Counted from the stretch's first letter, positions 1-13,300 are shown. The stretch: 64,000 nt of DNA from Auanema rhodensis (GCA_964057225.1 OZ059895.1:11408001-11472000); one strand, 5' to 3'. A program made the numbers and translations. The notes: generated by a model not told the origin, from the sequence alone.

Positions 1-1251
1 TACATAACTAACATGAAATTGGGAAAAAATTATAACGAGGATAAGTATGTGAAACATTGAATATCAGATATTTTCGCTTAGGACCATACCACGTTGAAAG
101 TACGGCATGCGGCTGATTTTCAATTTTAACTCTTCTGTAACAAATGTTTGAATTTTCAAGCAGTTTTACTTAGATAGCTCAACCCAAGGCAGCAAATTAT
201 CTTCAATCTTATTTCTATCTTACAGTTATAAACCATTAGTTAATGAATCATCATCTTACCTTCACTGTTTCTATCTATTTTCTATCAAAAGAAACATTGT
301 TTAAACACTATACAACTGTGAAACCTTTTTTAATTTCTTGTATTTGGAACTCATAAGATTTGATATCATCGAGGGATCCAGATAGAACGTGGAAAATTAC
401 ATAACTAACATGAAATTGGGAAAAAATTATAACGAGGATAAGTATGTGAAACATTGAATATCAGATATTTTCGCTTAGGACCATACCACGTTGAAAGTAC
501 GGCATGCGGCTGATTTTCAATTTTAACTCTTCTGTAACAAATGTTTTCAATTTTCAAGCAGTTTTACTTAGATAGCTCAACCCAAGGCAGCAAATTATCT
601 TCAATCTTATTTCTATCTTACAGTTATAAACCATTAGTTAATGAACCATCATCTTACCTTTACTATTTCTATCTATTTCCTATCAAAACCAACTTTGTTC
701 AAACACTATACAACTGAGAAGCCTTTTTTAATTTCTTGTATTTGGAGCTCATAAGATTTGATATCATTGAGGGATCCAGATAGAACGTGGAAAATTACGT
801 AACTAACATGAAATTGGAAAAAACTATAACGAGGATAAGTATGTGAATCATTGAATATCAGATAGTTTCGCTTAGGACCATACCACGTTCAAAGTACGCC
901 ATGCCGCTGATTTTCAATTTTAACTCTTCTGTATTAAATGTTTTCAATTTTCAAGCAGTTTTACTCAGATAGCTTAACCCTAGGCAGCAAATTATCTTCA
1001 ATATTATTTCTATCTTACAGTTATAAACCAATAGTTAATGAACCATCATCTTACCTTTACTGTTTCTATCTATTTCCTATCGAAAGCAACTTTGTTCAAA
1101 CACTATACAACTGTGAAACCTTTTTTAATTTCTTGTATTTGGAGCTCATAAGATTTGATATCATTAAGGGATCCAGATAGAACGTGGAAAATTACATAAC
1201 TAACATGAAATTGGGAAAAAATTATAACGAAGATAAGTATGTAAATCATTG

Positions 1252-1264
1252 AATATCAGATATT
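1252..1264. repeat. 13-bp palindrome present in nearly every monomer
   Basis: AATATCAGATATT: six-base arms that are exact reverse complements around a single A. It lies about 84 bp upstream of the anchor in both orientations of the array. Rare breaks include 'gaatttcag' near 27474, 'tcagatgttt' near 11188, 13172, 28273 and 29068, and 'gatagtttcg' near 870. The inversion junction at 31744 falls in this element. It could be a protein-binding site or simply an AT-rich palindrome; the sequence does not say. Confidence 0.85.
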
Positions 1265-1268
1265 TTTG

Positions 1269-1292
1269 CTTACAACTATACCACGTTGTAAG
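1269..1292 (+). repeat. Class E/F hairpin: 8-bp perfect stem, 8-nt loop
   Basis: Arms CTTACAAC (1269-1276) and GTTGTAAG (1285-1292) around loop TATACCAC. It recurs in the flank before E and F monomers (for example upstream of 3323, 4515, 7295, 7693, 16825, 21593, 24375, 28352) and in the inverted block. Other classes have 'cttaggac' and 'gttgaaag' or 'cttacgac' and 'gttaaaag', which do not pair. In two mirrored copies (near 27895 and 33720) only the loop is changed. Role unknown. Confidence 0.8.
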
Positions 1293-1335
1293 TACGCCAT
1301 GCCGCTGATTTTCAATTTCAACTCTTTTGTAACAA

Positions 1336-1578
1336 ATGTTTTCAATTTTCAAGCAGTTTTACTCAGATAGCTCAACCCAAGGCAGCAATTCATCTTCAAT
1401 ATTATTTCTATCTTACAGTTATAAACCAATAGTTAATGAACCATCATCTTACCCTTACCGTTTCTATCTATTTCATATCAAAACCAACTTTGTTCAAAAA
1501 CTATACAACTGTGAAACCTTTTTTAATTTCTTGTATTTGGAGCTCATAAGATTTGATATCATTAAGGGATCCAGATAA
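1336..1578 (+). other. Recurrent 80-codon ORF in satellite monomers (probably non-coding)
   Basis: Example of an open frame that recurs at most anchors (938, 2925, 5707, 10075, 23580, 57056, 63215 and many more). It starts MFSIFKQFY, ends near IKGSR or IEGSR, and is rich in F, S, Y and L. It has no signal peptide or domain I recognise. Against coding: class G shares TGA for TGT at codon 59 ('ctgagaagcc'), class B loses frame just after the ATG, 50691 has an extra T, and amino-acid changing differences between classes are common. No promoter or terminator is evident. I infer a chance ORF spread by homogenisation. Confidence 0.85.
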
Positions 1579-2760
1579 AACGTGGAAAATTACATAACTA
1601 ACATGAAATTGGGAAAAAATTATAACGAGGATAAGTATGTGAAACATTGAATATCAGATATTTTCGCTTAGGACCATACCACGTTGAAAGTACGGCATGC
1701 GGCTGATTTTCAATTTTAACTCTTCTGTAACAAATGTTTGAATTTTCAAGCAGTTTTACTTAGATAGCTCAACCCAAGGCAGCAATTCATCTTCAATATT
1801 ATTTCTATCTTACAGTTATAAACCAATAGTTAATGAACCATCATCTTACCCTTACCGTTTCTATCTATTTCATATCAAAACCAACTTTGTTCAAAAACTA
1901 TACAACTGTGAAACCTTTTTTAATTTCTTGTATTTGAAGCTCATAAGATTTGATATCATTAAGGGATCCAGATAGAACGTGGAAAATTACATAACTAACA
2001 TGAAATTGGGAAAAAATTATAACGAGGATAAGTATGTGAAACATTGAATATCAGATATTTTCGCTTAGGACCATACCACGTTGAAAGTACGGCATGCGGC
2101 TGATTTTCAATTTTAACTCTTCTGTAACAAATGTTTGAATTTTCAAGCAGTTTTACTTAGATAGCTCAACCCAAGGCAGCAAATTATCTTCAATCTTATT
2201 TCTATCTTACAGTTATAAACCATTAGTTAATGAATCATCATCTTACCTTCACTGTTTCTATCTATTTTCTATCAAAAGAAACATTGTTTAAACACTATAC
2301 AACTGTGAAACCTTTTTTAATTTCTTGTATTTGGAACTCATAAGATTTGATATCATCGAGGGATCCAGATAGAACGTGGAAAATTACATAACTAACATGA
2401 AATTGGGAAAAAATTATAACGAGGATAAGTATGTGAAACATTGAATATCAGATATTTTCGCTTAGGACCATACCACGTTGAAAGTACGGCATGCGGCTGA
2501 TTTTCAATTTTAACTCTTCTGTAACAAATGTTTTCAATTTTCAAGCAGTTTTACTTAGATAGCTCAACCCAAGGCAGCAAATTATCTTCAATCTTATTTC
2601 TATCTTACAGTTATAAACCATTAGTTAATGAACCATCATCTTACCTTTACTATTTCTATCTATTTCCTATCAAAACCAACTTTGTTCAAACACTATACAA
2701 CTGAGAAGCCTTTTTTAATTTCTTGTATTTGGAGCTCATAAGATTTGATATCATTGAGGG

Positions 2761-5152
2761 ATCCAGATAGAACGTGGAAAATTACGTAACTAACATGAAA
2801 TTGGAAAAAACTATAACGAGGATAAGTATGTGAATCATTGAATATCAGATAGTTTCGCTTAGGACCATACCACGTTCAAAGTACGCCATGCCGCTGATTT
2901 TCAATTTTAACTCTTCTGTATTAAATGTTTTCAATTTTCAAGCAGTTTTACTCAGATAGCTTAACCCTAGGCAGCAAATTATCTTCAATATTATTTCTAT
3001 CTTACAGTTATAAACCAATAGTTAATGAACCATCATCTTACCTTTACTGTTTCTATCTATTTCCTATCGAAAGCAACTTTGTTCAAACACTATACAACTG
3101 TGAAACCTTTTTTAATTTCTTGTATTTGGAGCTCATAAGATTTGATATCATTAAGGGATCCAGATAGAACGTGGAAAATTACATAACTAACATGAAATTG
3201 GGAAAAAATTATAACGAAGATAAGTATGTAAATCATTGAATATCAGATATTTTTGCTTACAACTATACCACGTTGTAAGTACGCCATGCCGCTGATTTTC
3301 AATTTCAACTCTTTTGTAACAAATGTTTTCAATTTTCAAGCAGTTTTACTTAGATAGCTCAACCCAAGGCAGCAATTCATCTTCAATATTATTTCTATCT
3401 TACAGTTATAAACCAATAGTTAATGAACCATCATCTTACCCTTACCGTTTCTATCTATTTCATATCAAAACCAACTTTGTTCAAAAACTATACAACTGTG
3501 AAACCTTTTTTAATTTCTTGTATTTGGAGCTCATAAGATTTGATATCATTAAGGGATCCAGATAAAACGTGGAAAATTACATAACTAACATGAAATTGGG
3601 AAAAAATTATAACGAGGATAAGTATGTGAAACATTGAATATCAGATATTTTCGCTTAGGACCATACCACGTTGAAAGTACGGCATGCGGCTGATTTTCAA
3701 TTTTAACTCTTCTGTAACAAATGTTTGAATTTTCAAGCAGTTTTACTTAGATAGCTCAACCCAAGGCAGCAAATTATCTTCAATCTTATTTCTATCTTAC
3801 AGTTATAAACCATTAGTTAATGAACCATCATCTTACCTTCACTGTTTCTATCTATTTTCTATCAAAAGAAACATTGTTTAAACACTATACAACTGTGAAA
3901 CCTTTTTTAATTTTTTGTATTTGGAACTCATAAGATTTGATATCATCGAGGGATCCAGATAGAACGTGGAAAATTACGTAACTAACATGAAATTGGAAAA
4001 AACTATAACGAGGATAAGTATGTGAATCATTGAATATCAGATAGTTTCGCTTAGGACCATACCACGTTCAAAGTACGCCATGCCGCTGATTTTCAATTTT
4101 AACTCTTCTGTATTAAATGTTTTCAATTTTCAAGCAGTTTTACTCAGATAGCTTAACCCTAGGCAGCAAATTATCTTCAATATTATTTCTATCTTACAGT
4201 TATAAACCAATAGTTAATGAACCATCATCTTACCTTTACTGTTTCTATCTATTTCCTATCGAAAGCAACTTTGTTCAAACACTATACAACTGTGAAACCT
4301 TTTTTAATTTCTTGTATTTGGAGCTCATAAGATTTGATATCATTAAGGGATCCAGATAGAACGTGGAAAATTACATAACTAACATGAAATTGGGAAAAAA
4401 TTATAACGAAGATAAGTATGTAAATCATTGAATATCAGATATTTTTGCTTACAACTATACCACGTTGTAAGTACGCCATGCCGCTGATTTTCAATTTCAA
4501 CTCTTTTGTAACAAATGTTTTCAATTTTCAAGCAGTTTTACTTAGATAGCTCAACCCAAGGCAGCAATTCATCTTCAATATTATTTCTATCTTACAGTTA
4601 TAAACCAATAGTTAATGAACCATCATCTTACCCTTACCGTTTCTATCTATTTCATATCAAAACCAACTTTGTTCAAAAACTATACAACTGTGAAACCTTT
4701 TTTAATTTCTTGTATTTGGAGCTCATAAGATTTGATATCATTAAGGGATCCAGATAAAACGTGGAAAATTACATAACTAACATGAAATTGGGAAAAAATT
4801 ATAACGAGGATAAGTATGTGAAACATTGAATATCAGATATTTTCGCTTAGGACCATACCACGTTGAAAGTACGGCATGCGGCTGATTTTCAATTTTAACT
4901 CTTCTGTAACAAATGTTTGAATTTTCAAGCAGTTTTACTTAGATAGCTCAACCCAAGGCAGCAAATTATCTTCAATCTTATTTCTATCTTACAGTTATAA
5001 ACCATTAGTTAATGAACCATCATCTTACCTTCACTGTTTCTATCTATTTTCTATCAAAAGAAACATTGTTTAAACACTATACAACTGTGAAACCTTTTTT
5101 AATTTTTTGTATTTGGAACTCATAAGATTTGATATCATCGAGGGATCCAGAT
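2761..5152 (+). repeat. Tandem duplication of a 1192-bp trimer (A-F-B)
   Basis: Copy 1 is about 2761-3952 and copy 2 about 3953-5152. Anchors 2925/4117, 3323/4515 and 3721/4913 are all 1192 bp apart. Private variants are shared at this offset: 'gatagtttcg' (2857, 4049), 'aacgaagataag', and the seven-T run in 'aattttttgtatttggaac' (near 3909 and 5101). Identity ends near 3965 versus 5157, where 'attacgtaac' meets 'attacataac'. The near-identity implies a recent unequal exchange. Confidence 0.9.
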
Positions 5153-6268
5153 AGAACGTGGAAAATTACATAACTAACATGAAATTGGGAAAAAATTATA
5201 ACGAGGATAAGTATGTGAAACATTGAATATCAGATATTTTCGCTTAGGACCATACCACGTTGAAAGTACGGCATGCGGCTGATTTTCAATTTTAACTCTT
5301 CTGTAACAAATGTTTTCAATTTTCAAGCAGTTTTACTTAGATAGCTCAACCCAAGGCAGCAAATTATCTTCAATCTTATTTCTATCTTACAGTTATAAAC
5401 CATTAGTTAATGAACCATCATCTTACCTTTACTATTTCTATCTATTTCCTATCAAAACCAACTTTGTTCAAACACTATACAACTGAGAAGCCTTTTTTAA
5501 TTTCTTGTATTTGGAGCTCATAAGATTTGATATCATTGAGGGATCCAGATAGAACGTGGAAAATTACGTAACTAACATGAAATTGGAAAAAACTATAACG
5601 AGGATAAGTATGTGAATCATTGAATATCAGATATTTTCGCTTAGGACCATACCACGTTGAAAGTACGCCATGCCGCTGATTTTCAATTTTAACTCTTCTG
5701 TATTAAATGTTTTCAATTTTCAAGCAGTTTTACTCAGATAGCTTAACCCTAGGCAGCAAATTATCTTCAATATTATTTCTATCTTACAGTTATAAACCAA
5801 TAGTTAATGAACCATCATCTTACCTTTACTGTTTCTATCTATTTCCTATCGAGAGCAACTTTGTTCAAACACTATACAACTGTGAAACCTTTTTTAATTT
5901 CTTGTATTTGGAGCTCATAAGATTTGATATCATTGAGGGATCCAGATAGAATGTGGAAAATTACATAACTAACATGAAATTGGGAAAAAATTATGACGAG
6001 GATAAGTATGTGAAACATTGAATATCAGATATTTTCGCTTAGGACCATACCACGTTGAAAGTACGGCATGCGGCTGATTTTCAATTTCAACTCTTCTGTA
6101 ACAAATGTTTGAATTTTCAAGCAGTTTTACTTAGATAGCTCAACCCAAGGCAGCAAATTATCTTCAATCTTATTTCTATCTTACAGTTATAAACCATTAG
6201 TTAATGAACCATCATCTTACCTTCACTGTTTCTATCTATTTTCTATCAAAAGAAACATTGTTTAAACA

Positions 6269-6517
6269 CTATACAACTGTGAAACCTTTTTTAATTTCTT
6301 GTATTTGGAACTCATAAGATTTGATATCAACGAGGGATCCAGATAGAACGTGGAAAATTACGTAACTAACATGAAATTGGAAAAAACTATAACGAGGATA
6401 AGTATGTGAATCATTGAATATCAGATATTTTCGCTTAGGACCATACCACGTTGAAAGTACGCCATGCCGCTGATTTTCAATTTTAACTCTTTTGTAACAA
6501 ATGTTTTCAATTTTCAA
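6269..6517 (-). other. Recurrent 82-codon antisense ORF (probably non-coding)
   Basis: Example of a second open frame, on the opposite strand to the satellite polarity, spanning the monomer boundary. It starts MKIENICYKRVK, ends KKGFTVV, and recurs for example at 9049, 14209, 20169, 20566, 30645, 50061 and 61789 on the minus strand and 34447, 36434, 40807 and 44783 on the plus strand within the inverted block. It overlaps the 80-codon ORF at both ends because neighbouring monomers are contiguous. It is open only with the 397-bp flank type ('ggaaaaaacta'), and no domain is recognised. Treated as chance. Confidence 0.8.
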
Positions 6518-9500
6518 GCAGTTTTACTCAGATAGCTTAACCCAAGGCAGCAAATTATCTTCAATATTATTTCTATCTTACAGTTATAAACCAATAGTTA
6601 ATGAACCATCATCTTACCTTTACTGTTTCTATCTATTTCCTATCGAAACCAACTTTGTTCAAAAACTATACAACTGTGAAACCTTTTTTAATTTCTTGTA
6701 TTTGAAGCTCATAAGATTTGATATCATTAAGGGATCCAGATAGAACGTGGAAAATTACGTAACTAACATGAAATTGGAAAAAACTATAACGAGGATAAGT
6801 ATGTCAATCATTGAATATCAGATATTTTCGCTTAGGACCATACCACGTTGAAAGTACGCCATGCCGCTGATTTTCGATTTTAACTCTTTTGTAACAAATG
6901 TTTGAATTTTCAAGCAGTTTTACTTAGATAGCTCAACCCAAGGCAGCAATTTATCTTCAATATTATTTCTATCTTACAGTTATAAACCAATAGTTAATGA
7001 ACCATCATCTTACCCTTACCGTTTCTATCTATTTCCTATCGAAACCAACTTTGTTCAAAAACTATACAACTGTGAAACCTTTTTTAATTTCTTGTATTTG
7101 AAGCTCATAAGATTTGATATCATTAAGGGATCCAGATAGAACGTGGAAAATTACATAACTAACATGAAATTGGGAAAACATTATAACGAGGATAAGTATG
7201 TAAATCATTGAATATCAGATATTTTTGCTTACAACTATACCACGTTGTAAGTACGCCATGCCGCTGATTTTCAATTTTAACTCTTTTGTAACATATGTTT
7301 TCAATTTTCAAGCAGTTTTACTTAGATAGCTCAACCCAAGGCAGCAATTCATCTTCAATATTATTTCTATCTTACAGTTATAAACCAATAGTTAATGAAC
7401 CATCATCTTACCCTTACCGTTTCTATCTATTTCATATCGAAACCAACTTTGTTCAAAAACTATACAACTGTGAAACCTTTTTTAATTTCTTGTATTTGGA
7501 GCTCATAAGATTTGATATCATTAAGGGATCCAGATAGAACGTGGAAAATTACATAACTAACATGAAATTGGGAAAAAATTATAACGAGGATAAGTATGTA
7601 TATCATTGAATATCAGATATTTTTGCTTACAACTATACCACGTTGTAAGTACGCCATGCCGCTGATTTTCAATTTTAACTCTTTTGTAACAAATGTTTTC
7701 AATTTTCAAGCAGTTTTACTTAGATAGCTCAACCCAAGGCAGCAATTCATCTTCAATATTATTTCTATCTTACAGTTATAAACCAATAGTTAATGAACCA
7801 TCATCTTACCCTTACCGTTTCTATCTATTTCATATCAAAACCAACTTTGTTCAAAAACTATACAACTGTGAAACCTTTTTTAATTTCTTGTATTTGGAGC
7901 TCATAAGATTTGATATCATTAAGGGATCCAGATAAAACGTGGAAAATTACATAACTAACATGAAATTGGGAAAAAATTATAACGAGGATAAGTATGTGAA
8001 ACATTGAATATCAGATATTTTCGCTTAGGACCATACCACGTTGAAAGTACGGCATGCGGCTGATTTTCAATTTTAACTCTTCTGTAACAAATGTTTGAAT
8101 TTTCAAGCAGTTTTACTTAGATAGCTCAACCCAAGGCAGCAAATTATCTTCAATCTTATTTCTATCTTACAGTTAAAAACCATTAGTTAATGAACCATCA
8201 TCTTACCTTCACTGTTTCTATCTATTTTCTATCAAAAGAAACATTGTTTAAACACTATACAACTGTGAAACCTTTTTTAATTTTTTGTATTTGGAACTCA
8301 TAAGATTTGATATCATCGAGGGATCCAGATAGAACGTGGAAAATTACATAACTAACATGAAATTGGGAAAAAATTATAACGAGGATAAGTATGTGAAACA
8401 TTGAATATCAGATATTTTCGCTTAGGACCATACCACGTTGAAAGTACGGCATGCGGCTGATTTTCAATTTTAACTCTTCTGTAACAAATGTTTTCAATTT
8501 TCAAGCAGTTTTACTTAGATAGCTCAACCCAAGGCAGCAAATTATCTTCAATCTTATTTCTATCTTACAGTTATAAACCATTAGTTAATGAACCATCATC
8601 TTACCTTTACTATTTCTATCTATTTCCTATCAAAACCAACTTTGTTCAAACACTATACAACTGTGAAACCTTTTTTAATTTCTTGTATTTGGAGCTCATA
8701 AGATTTGATATCATTGAAGGATCCAGATAGAACGTGGAAAATTACGTAACTAACATGAAATTGGAAAAAACTATAACGAGGATAAGTATGTGAATCATTG
8801 AATATCAGATATTTTCGCTTAGGACCATACCACGTTGAAAGTACGGCATGCGGCTGATTTTCAATTTTAACTCTTCTGTAACAAATGTTTGAATTTTCAA
8901 GCAGTTTTACTTAGATAGCTCAACCCAAGGCAGCAAATTATCTTCAATCTTATTTCTATCTTACAGTTATAAACCATTAGTTAATGAACCATCATCTTAC
9001 CTTCACTGTTTCTATCTATTTTCTATCAAAAGAAACATTGTTTAAACACTATACAACTGTGAAACCTTTTTTAATTTCTTGTATTTGGAACTCATAAGAT
9101 TTGATATCATCGAGGGATCCAGATAGAACGTGGAAAATTACGTAACTAACATGAAATTGGAAAAAACTATAACGAGGATAAGTATGTGAATCATTGAATA
9201 TCAGATATTTTCGCTTAGGACCATACCACGTTGAAAGTACGCCATGCCGCTGATTTTCAATTTTAACTCTTTTGTAACAAATGTTTTCAATTTTCAAGCA
9301 GTTTTACTCAGATAGCTTAACCCAAGGCAGCAAATTATCTTCAATATTATTTCTATCTTACAGTTATAAACCAATAGTTAATGAACCATCATCTTACCTT
9401 TACTGTTTCTATCTATTTCCTATCGAAACCAACTTTGTTCAAAAACTATACAACTGTGAAACCTTTTTTAATTTCTTGTATTTGAAGCTCATAAGATTTG

Positions 9501-10383
9501 ATATCATTAAGGGATCCAGATAGAACGTGGAAAATTACGTAACTAACATGAAATTGGAAAAAACTATAACGAGGATAAGTATGTCAATCATTGAATATCA
9601 GATATTTTCGCTTAGGACCATACCACGTTGAAAGTACGCCATGCCGCTGATTTTCGATTTTAACTCTTTTGTAACAAATGTTTTCAATTTTCAAGCAGTT
9701 TTACTTAGATAGCTCAACCCAAGGCAGCAAATTATCTTCAATCTTATTTCTATCTTACAGTTATAAACCATTAGTTAATGAACCATCATCTTACCTTTAC
9801 TATTTCTATCTATTTCCTATCAAAACCAACTTTGTTCAAACACTATACAACTGAGAAGCCTTTTTTAATTTCTTGTATTTGGAGCTCATAAGATTTGATA
9901 TCATTGAGGGATCCAGATAGAACGTGGAAAATTACGTAACTAACATGAAATTGGAAAAAACTATAACGAGGATAAGTATGTGAATCATTGAATATCAGAT
10001 ATTTTCGCTTAGGACCATACCACGTTGAAAGTACGCCATGCCGCTGATTTTCAATTTTAACTCTTCTGTATTAAATGTTTTCAATTTTCAAGCAGTTTTA
10101 CTCAGATAGCTTAACCCTAGGCAGCAAATTATCTTCAATATTATTTCTATCTTACAGTTATAAACCAATAGTTAATGAACCATCATCTTACCTTTACTGT
10201 TTCTATCTATTTCCTATCGAGAGCAACTTTGTTCAAACACTATACAACTGTGAAACCTTTTTTAATTTCTTGTATTTGGAGCTCATAAGATTTGATATCA
10301 TTGAGGGATCCAGATAGAATGTGGAAAATTACATAACTAACATGAAATTGGGAAAAAATTATGACGAGGATAAGTATGTGAAA

Positions 10384-13300
10384 CATTGAATATCAGATAT
10401 TTTCGCTTAGGACCATACCACGTTGAAAGTACGGCATGCGGCTGATTTTCAATTTTAACTCTTCTGTAACAAATGTTTGAATTTTCAAGCAGTTTTACTT
10501 AGATAGCTCAACCCAAGGCAGCAAATTATCTTCAATCTTATTTCTATCTTACAGTTATAAACCATTAGTTAATGAACCATCATCTTACCTTCACTGTTTC
10601 TATCTATTTTCTATCAAAAGAAACATTGTTTAAACACTATACAACTGTGAAACCTTTTTTAATTTCTTGTATTTGGAACTCATAAGATTTGATATCATCG
10701 AGGGATCCAGATAGAACGTGGAAAATTACGTAACTAACATGAAATTGGAAAAAACTATAACGAGGATAAGTATGTGAATCATTGAATATCAGATATTTTC
10801 GCTTAGGACCATACCACGTTGAAAGTACGCCATGCTGCTGATTTTCAATTTTAACTCTTTTGTAACAAATGTTTTCAATTTTCAAGCAGTTTTACTCAGA
10901 TAGCTTAACCCAAGGCAGCAAATTATCTTCAATATTATTTCTATCTTACAGTTATAAACCAATAGTTAATGAACCATCATCTTACCTTTACTGTTTCTAT
11001 CTATTTCCTATCGAAACCAACTTTGTTCAAAAACTATACAACTGTGAAACCTTTTTTAATTTCTTGTATTTGAAGCTCATAAGATTTGATATCATCGAGG
11101 GATCCAGATAGAACGTGGAAAATTACATAACTAACATGAAATTGGAAAAAACTATAACGAGGATAAGTATGTCAATCATTGAATATCAGATGTTTTCGCT
11201 TAGGACCATACCACGTTGAAAGTACGCCATGCCGCTGATTTTCGATTTTAACTCTTTTGTAACAAATGTTTTCAATTTTCAAGCAGTTTTACTTAGATAG
11301 CTCAACCCAAGGCAGCAAATTATCTTCAATCTTATTTCTATCTTACAGTTATAAACCATTAGTTAATGAACCATCATCTTACCTTTACTATTTCTATCTA
11401 TTTCCTATCAAAACCAACTTTGTTCAAACACTATACAACTGAGAAGCCTTTTTTAATTTCTTGTATTTGGAGCTCATAAGATTTGATATCATTGAGGGAT
11501 CCAGATAGAACGTGGAAAATTACGTAACTAACATGAAATTGGAAAAAACTATAACGAGGATAAGTATGTGAATCATTGAATATCAGATATTTTCGCTTAG
11601 GACCATACCACGTTGAAAGTACGCCATGCCGCTGATTTTCAATTTTAACTCTTCTGTATTAAATGTTTTCAATTTTCAAGCAGTTTTACTCAGATAGCTT
11701 AACCCTAGGCAGCAAATTATCTTCAATATTATTTCTATCTTACAGTTATAAACCAATAGTTAATGAACCATCATCTTACCTTTACTGTTTCTATCTATTT
11801 CCTATCGAGAGCAACTTTGTTCAAACACTATACAACTGTGAAACCTTTTTTAATTTCTTGTATTTGGAGCTCATAAGATTTGATATCATTGAGGGATCCA
11901 GATAGAATGTGGAAAATTACATAACTAACATGAAATTGGGAAAAAATTATGACGAGGATAAGTATGTGAAACATTGAATATCAGATATTTTCGCTTAGGA
12001 CCATACCACGTTGAAAGTACGGCATGCGGCTGATTTTCAATTTTAACTCTTCTGTAACAAATGTTTGAATTTTCAAGCAGTTTTACTTAGATAGCTCAAC
12101 CCAAGGCAGCAAATTATCTTCAATCTTATTTCTATCTCACAGTTATAAACCATTAGTTAATGAACCATCATCTTACCTTCACTGTTTCTATCTATTTTCT
12201 ATCAAAAGAAACATTGTTTAAACACTATACAACTGTGAAACCTTTTTTAATTTCTTGTATTTGGAACTCATAAGATTTGATATCATCGAGGGATCCAGAT
12301 AGAACGTGGAAAATTACGTAACTAACATGAAATTGGAAAAAACTATAACGAGGATAAGTATGTCAATCATTGAATATCAGATATTTTCGCTTAGGACCAT
12401 ACCACGTTGAAAGTACGGCATGCGGCTGATTTTCAATTTTAACTCTTCTGTAACAAATGTTTGAATTTTCAAGCAGTTTTACTTAGATAGCTCAACCCAA
12501 GGCAGCAAATTATCTTCAATCTTATTTCTATCTTACAGTTATAAACCATTAGTTAATGAACCATCATCTTACCTTCACTGTTTCTATCTATTTTCTATCA
12601 AAAGAAACATTGTTTAAACACTATACAACTGTGAAACCTTTTTTAATTTCTTGTATTTGGAACTCATAAGATTTGATATCATCGAGGGATCCAGATAGAA
12701 CGTGGAAAATTACGTAACTAACATGAAATTGGAAAAAACTATAACGAGGATAAGTATGTGAATCATTGAATATCAGATATTTTCGCTTAGGACCATACCA
12801 CGTTGAAAGTACGCCATGCTGCTGATTTTCAATTTTAACTCTTTTGTAACAAATGTTTTCAATTTTCAAGCAGTTTTACTCAGATAGCTTAACCCAAGGC
12901 AGCAAATTATCTTCAATATTATTTCTATCTTACAGTTATAAACCAATAGTTAATGAACCATCATCTTACCTTTACTGTTTCTATCTATTTCCTATCGAAA
13001 CCAACTTTGTTCAAAAACTATACAACTGTGAAACCTTTTTTAATTTCTTGTATTTGAAGCTCATAAGATTTGATATCATCGAGGGATCCAGATAGAACGT
13101 GGAAAATTACATAACTAACATGAAATTGGAAAAAACTATAACGAGGATAAGTATGTCAATCATTGAATATCAGATGTTTTCGCTTAGGACCATACCACGT
13201 TGAAAGTACGCCATGCCGCTGATTTTCGATTTTAACTCTTTTGTAACAAATGTTTTCAATTTTCAAGCAGTTTTACTTAGATAGCTCAACCCAAGGCAGC

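Larger units (their letters stand above)
1169..1566 (+). repeat. Representative 398-bp monomer, BamHI to BamHI
   Basis: Chosen as a full-length example. It starts at GGATCC (1169) and ends just before the next GGATCC (1567). Order of landmarks: A/T-tract segment 'ttgggaaaaaatta'; the 13-bp palindrome AATATCAGATATT at 1252-1264; a hairpin at 1269-1292; 'gtacgccatgccgctga'; two copies of TTTCAATTTnn-type sequence flanking 'aactcttttgtaac'; the anchor ATG at 1336; then an open frame running through SacI 'gagctc' and EcoRV 'gatatc' across the next BamHI site. No promoter, splice or polyadenylation arrangement that would mark a gene is convincing. Confidence 0.95.
1..5690 (+). repeat. Sub-block of B-G-A-F higher-order repeats
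   Basis: Monomer classes by anchor: B 144, G 541, A 938, F 1336, B/F hybrid 1734, B 2131, G 2528, A 2925, F 3323, B 3721, A 4117, F 4515, B 4913, G 5310. Bases 1-1785 reappear at 1988-3772 (offset 1987, five monomers). The only difference I found by eye is C/T at 1364 versus 3351. The rare string 'gatagtttcg' occurs only in the A flanks near 870, 2857 and 4049, tying these copies together. Confidence 0.9.

Noticed and set aside
1-398. 398-bp monomer as an internal dimer of a ~199-bp unit
   Set aside because: Apart from the short TTTCAATTTT direct repeat around the anchor, I could not align the two halves with each other.
938-1180. Tandem family of about 100 small protein genes (80-aa ORFs)
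   Set aside because: The ORFs are phased with a satellite monomer. Whole classes share a TGA or a frameshift, changes between classes are mostly amino-acid altering, and no gene signals accompany them.
1275-1295. Possible CENP-B box-like motif around 'ttcgcttaggaccataccacg'
   Set aside because: The pattern TTCG-4N-A-2N-CGGG is not met: the A is out of place and there is no CGGG. Not called in any class.
7200-7300. tRNA- or Pol III-type internal promoter boxes
   Set aside because: No A-box/B-box pair at plausible spacing could be matched in the monomer on either strand by eye.
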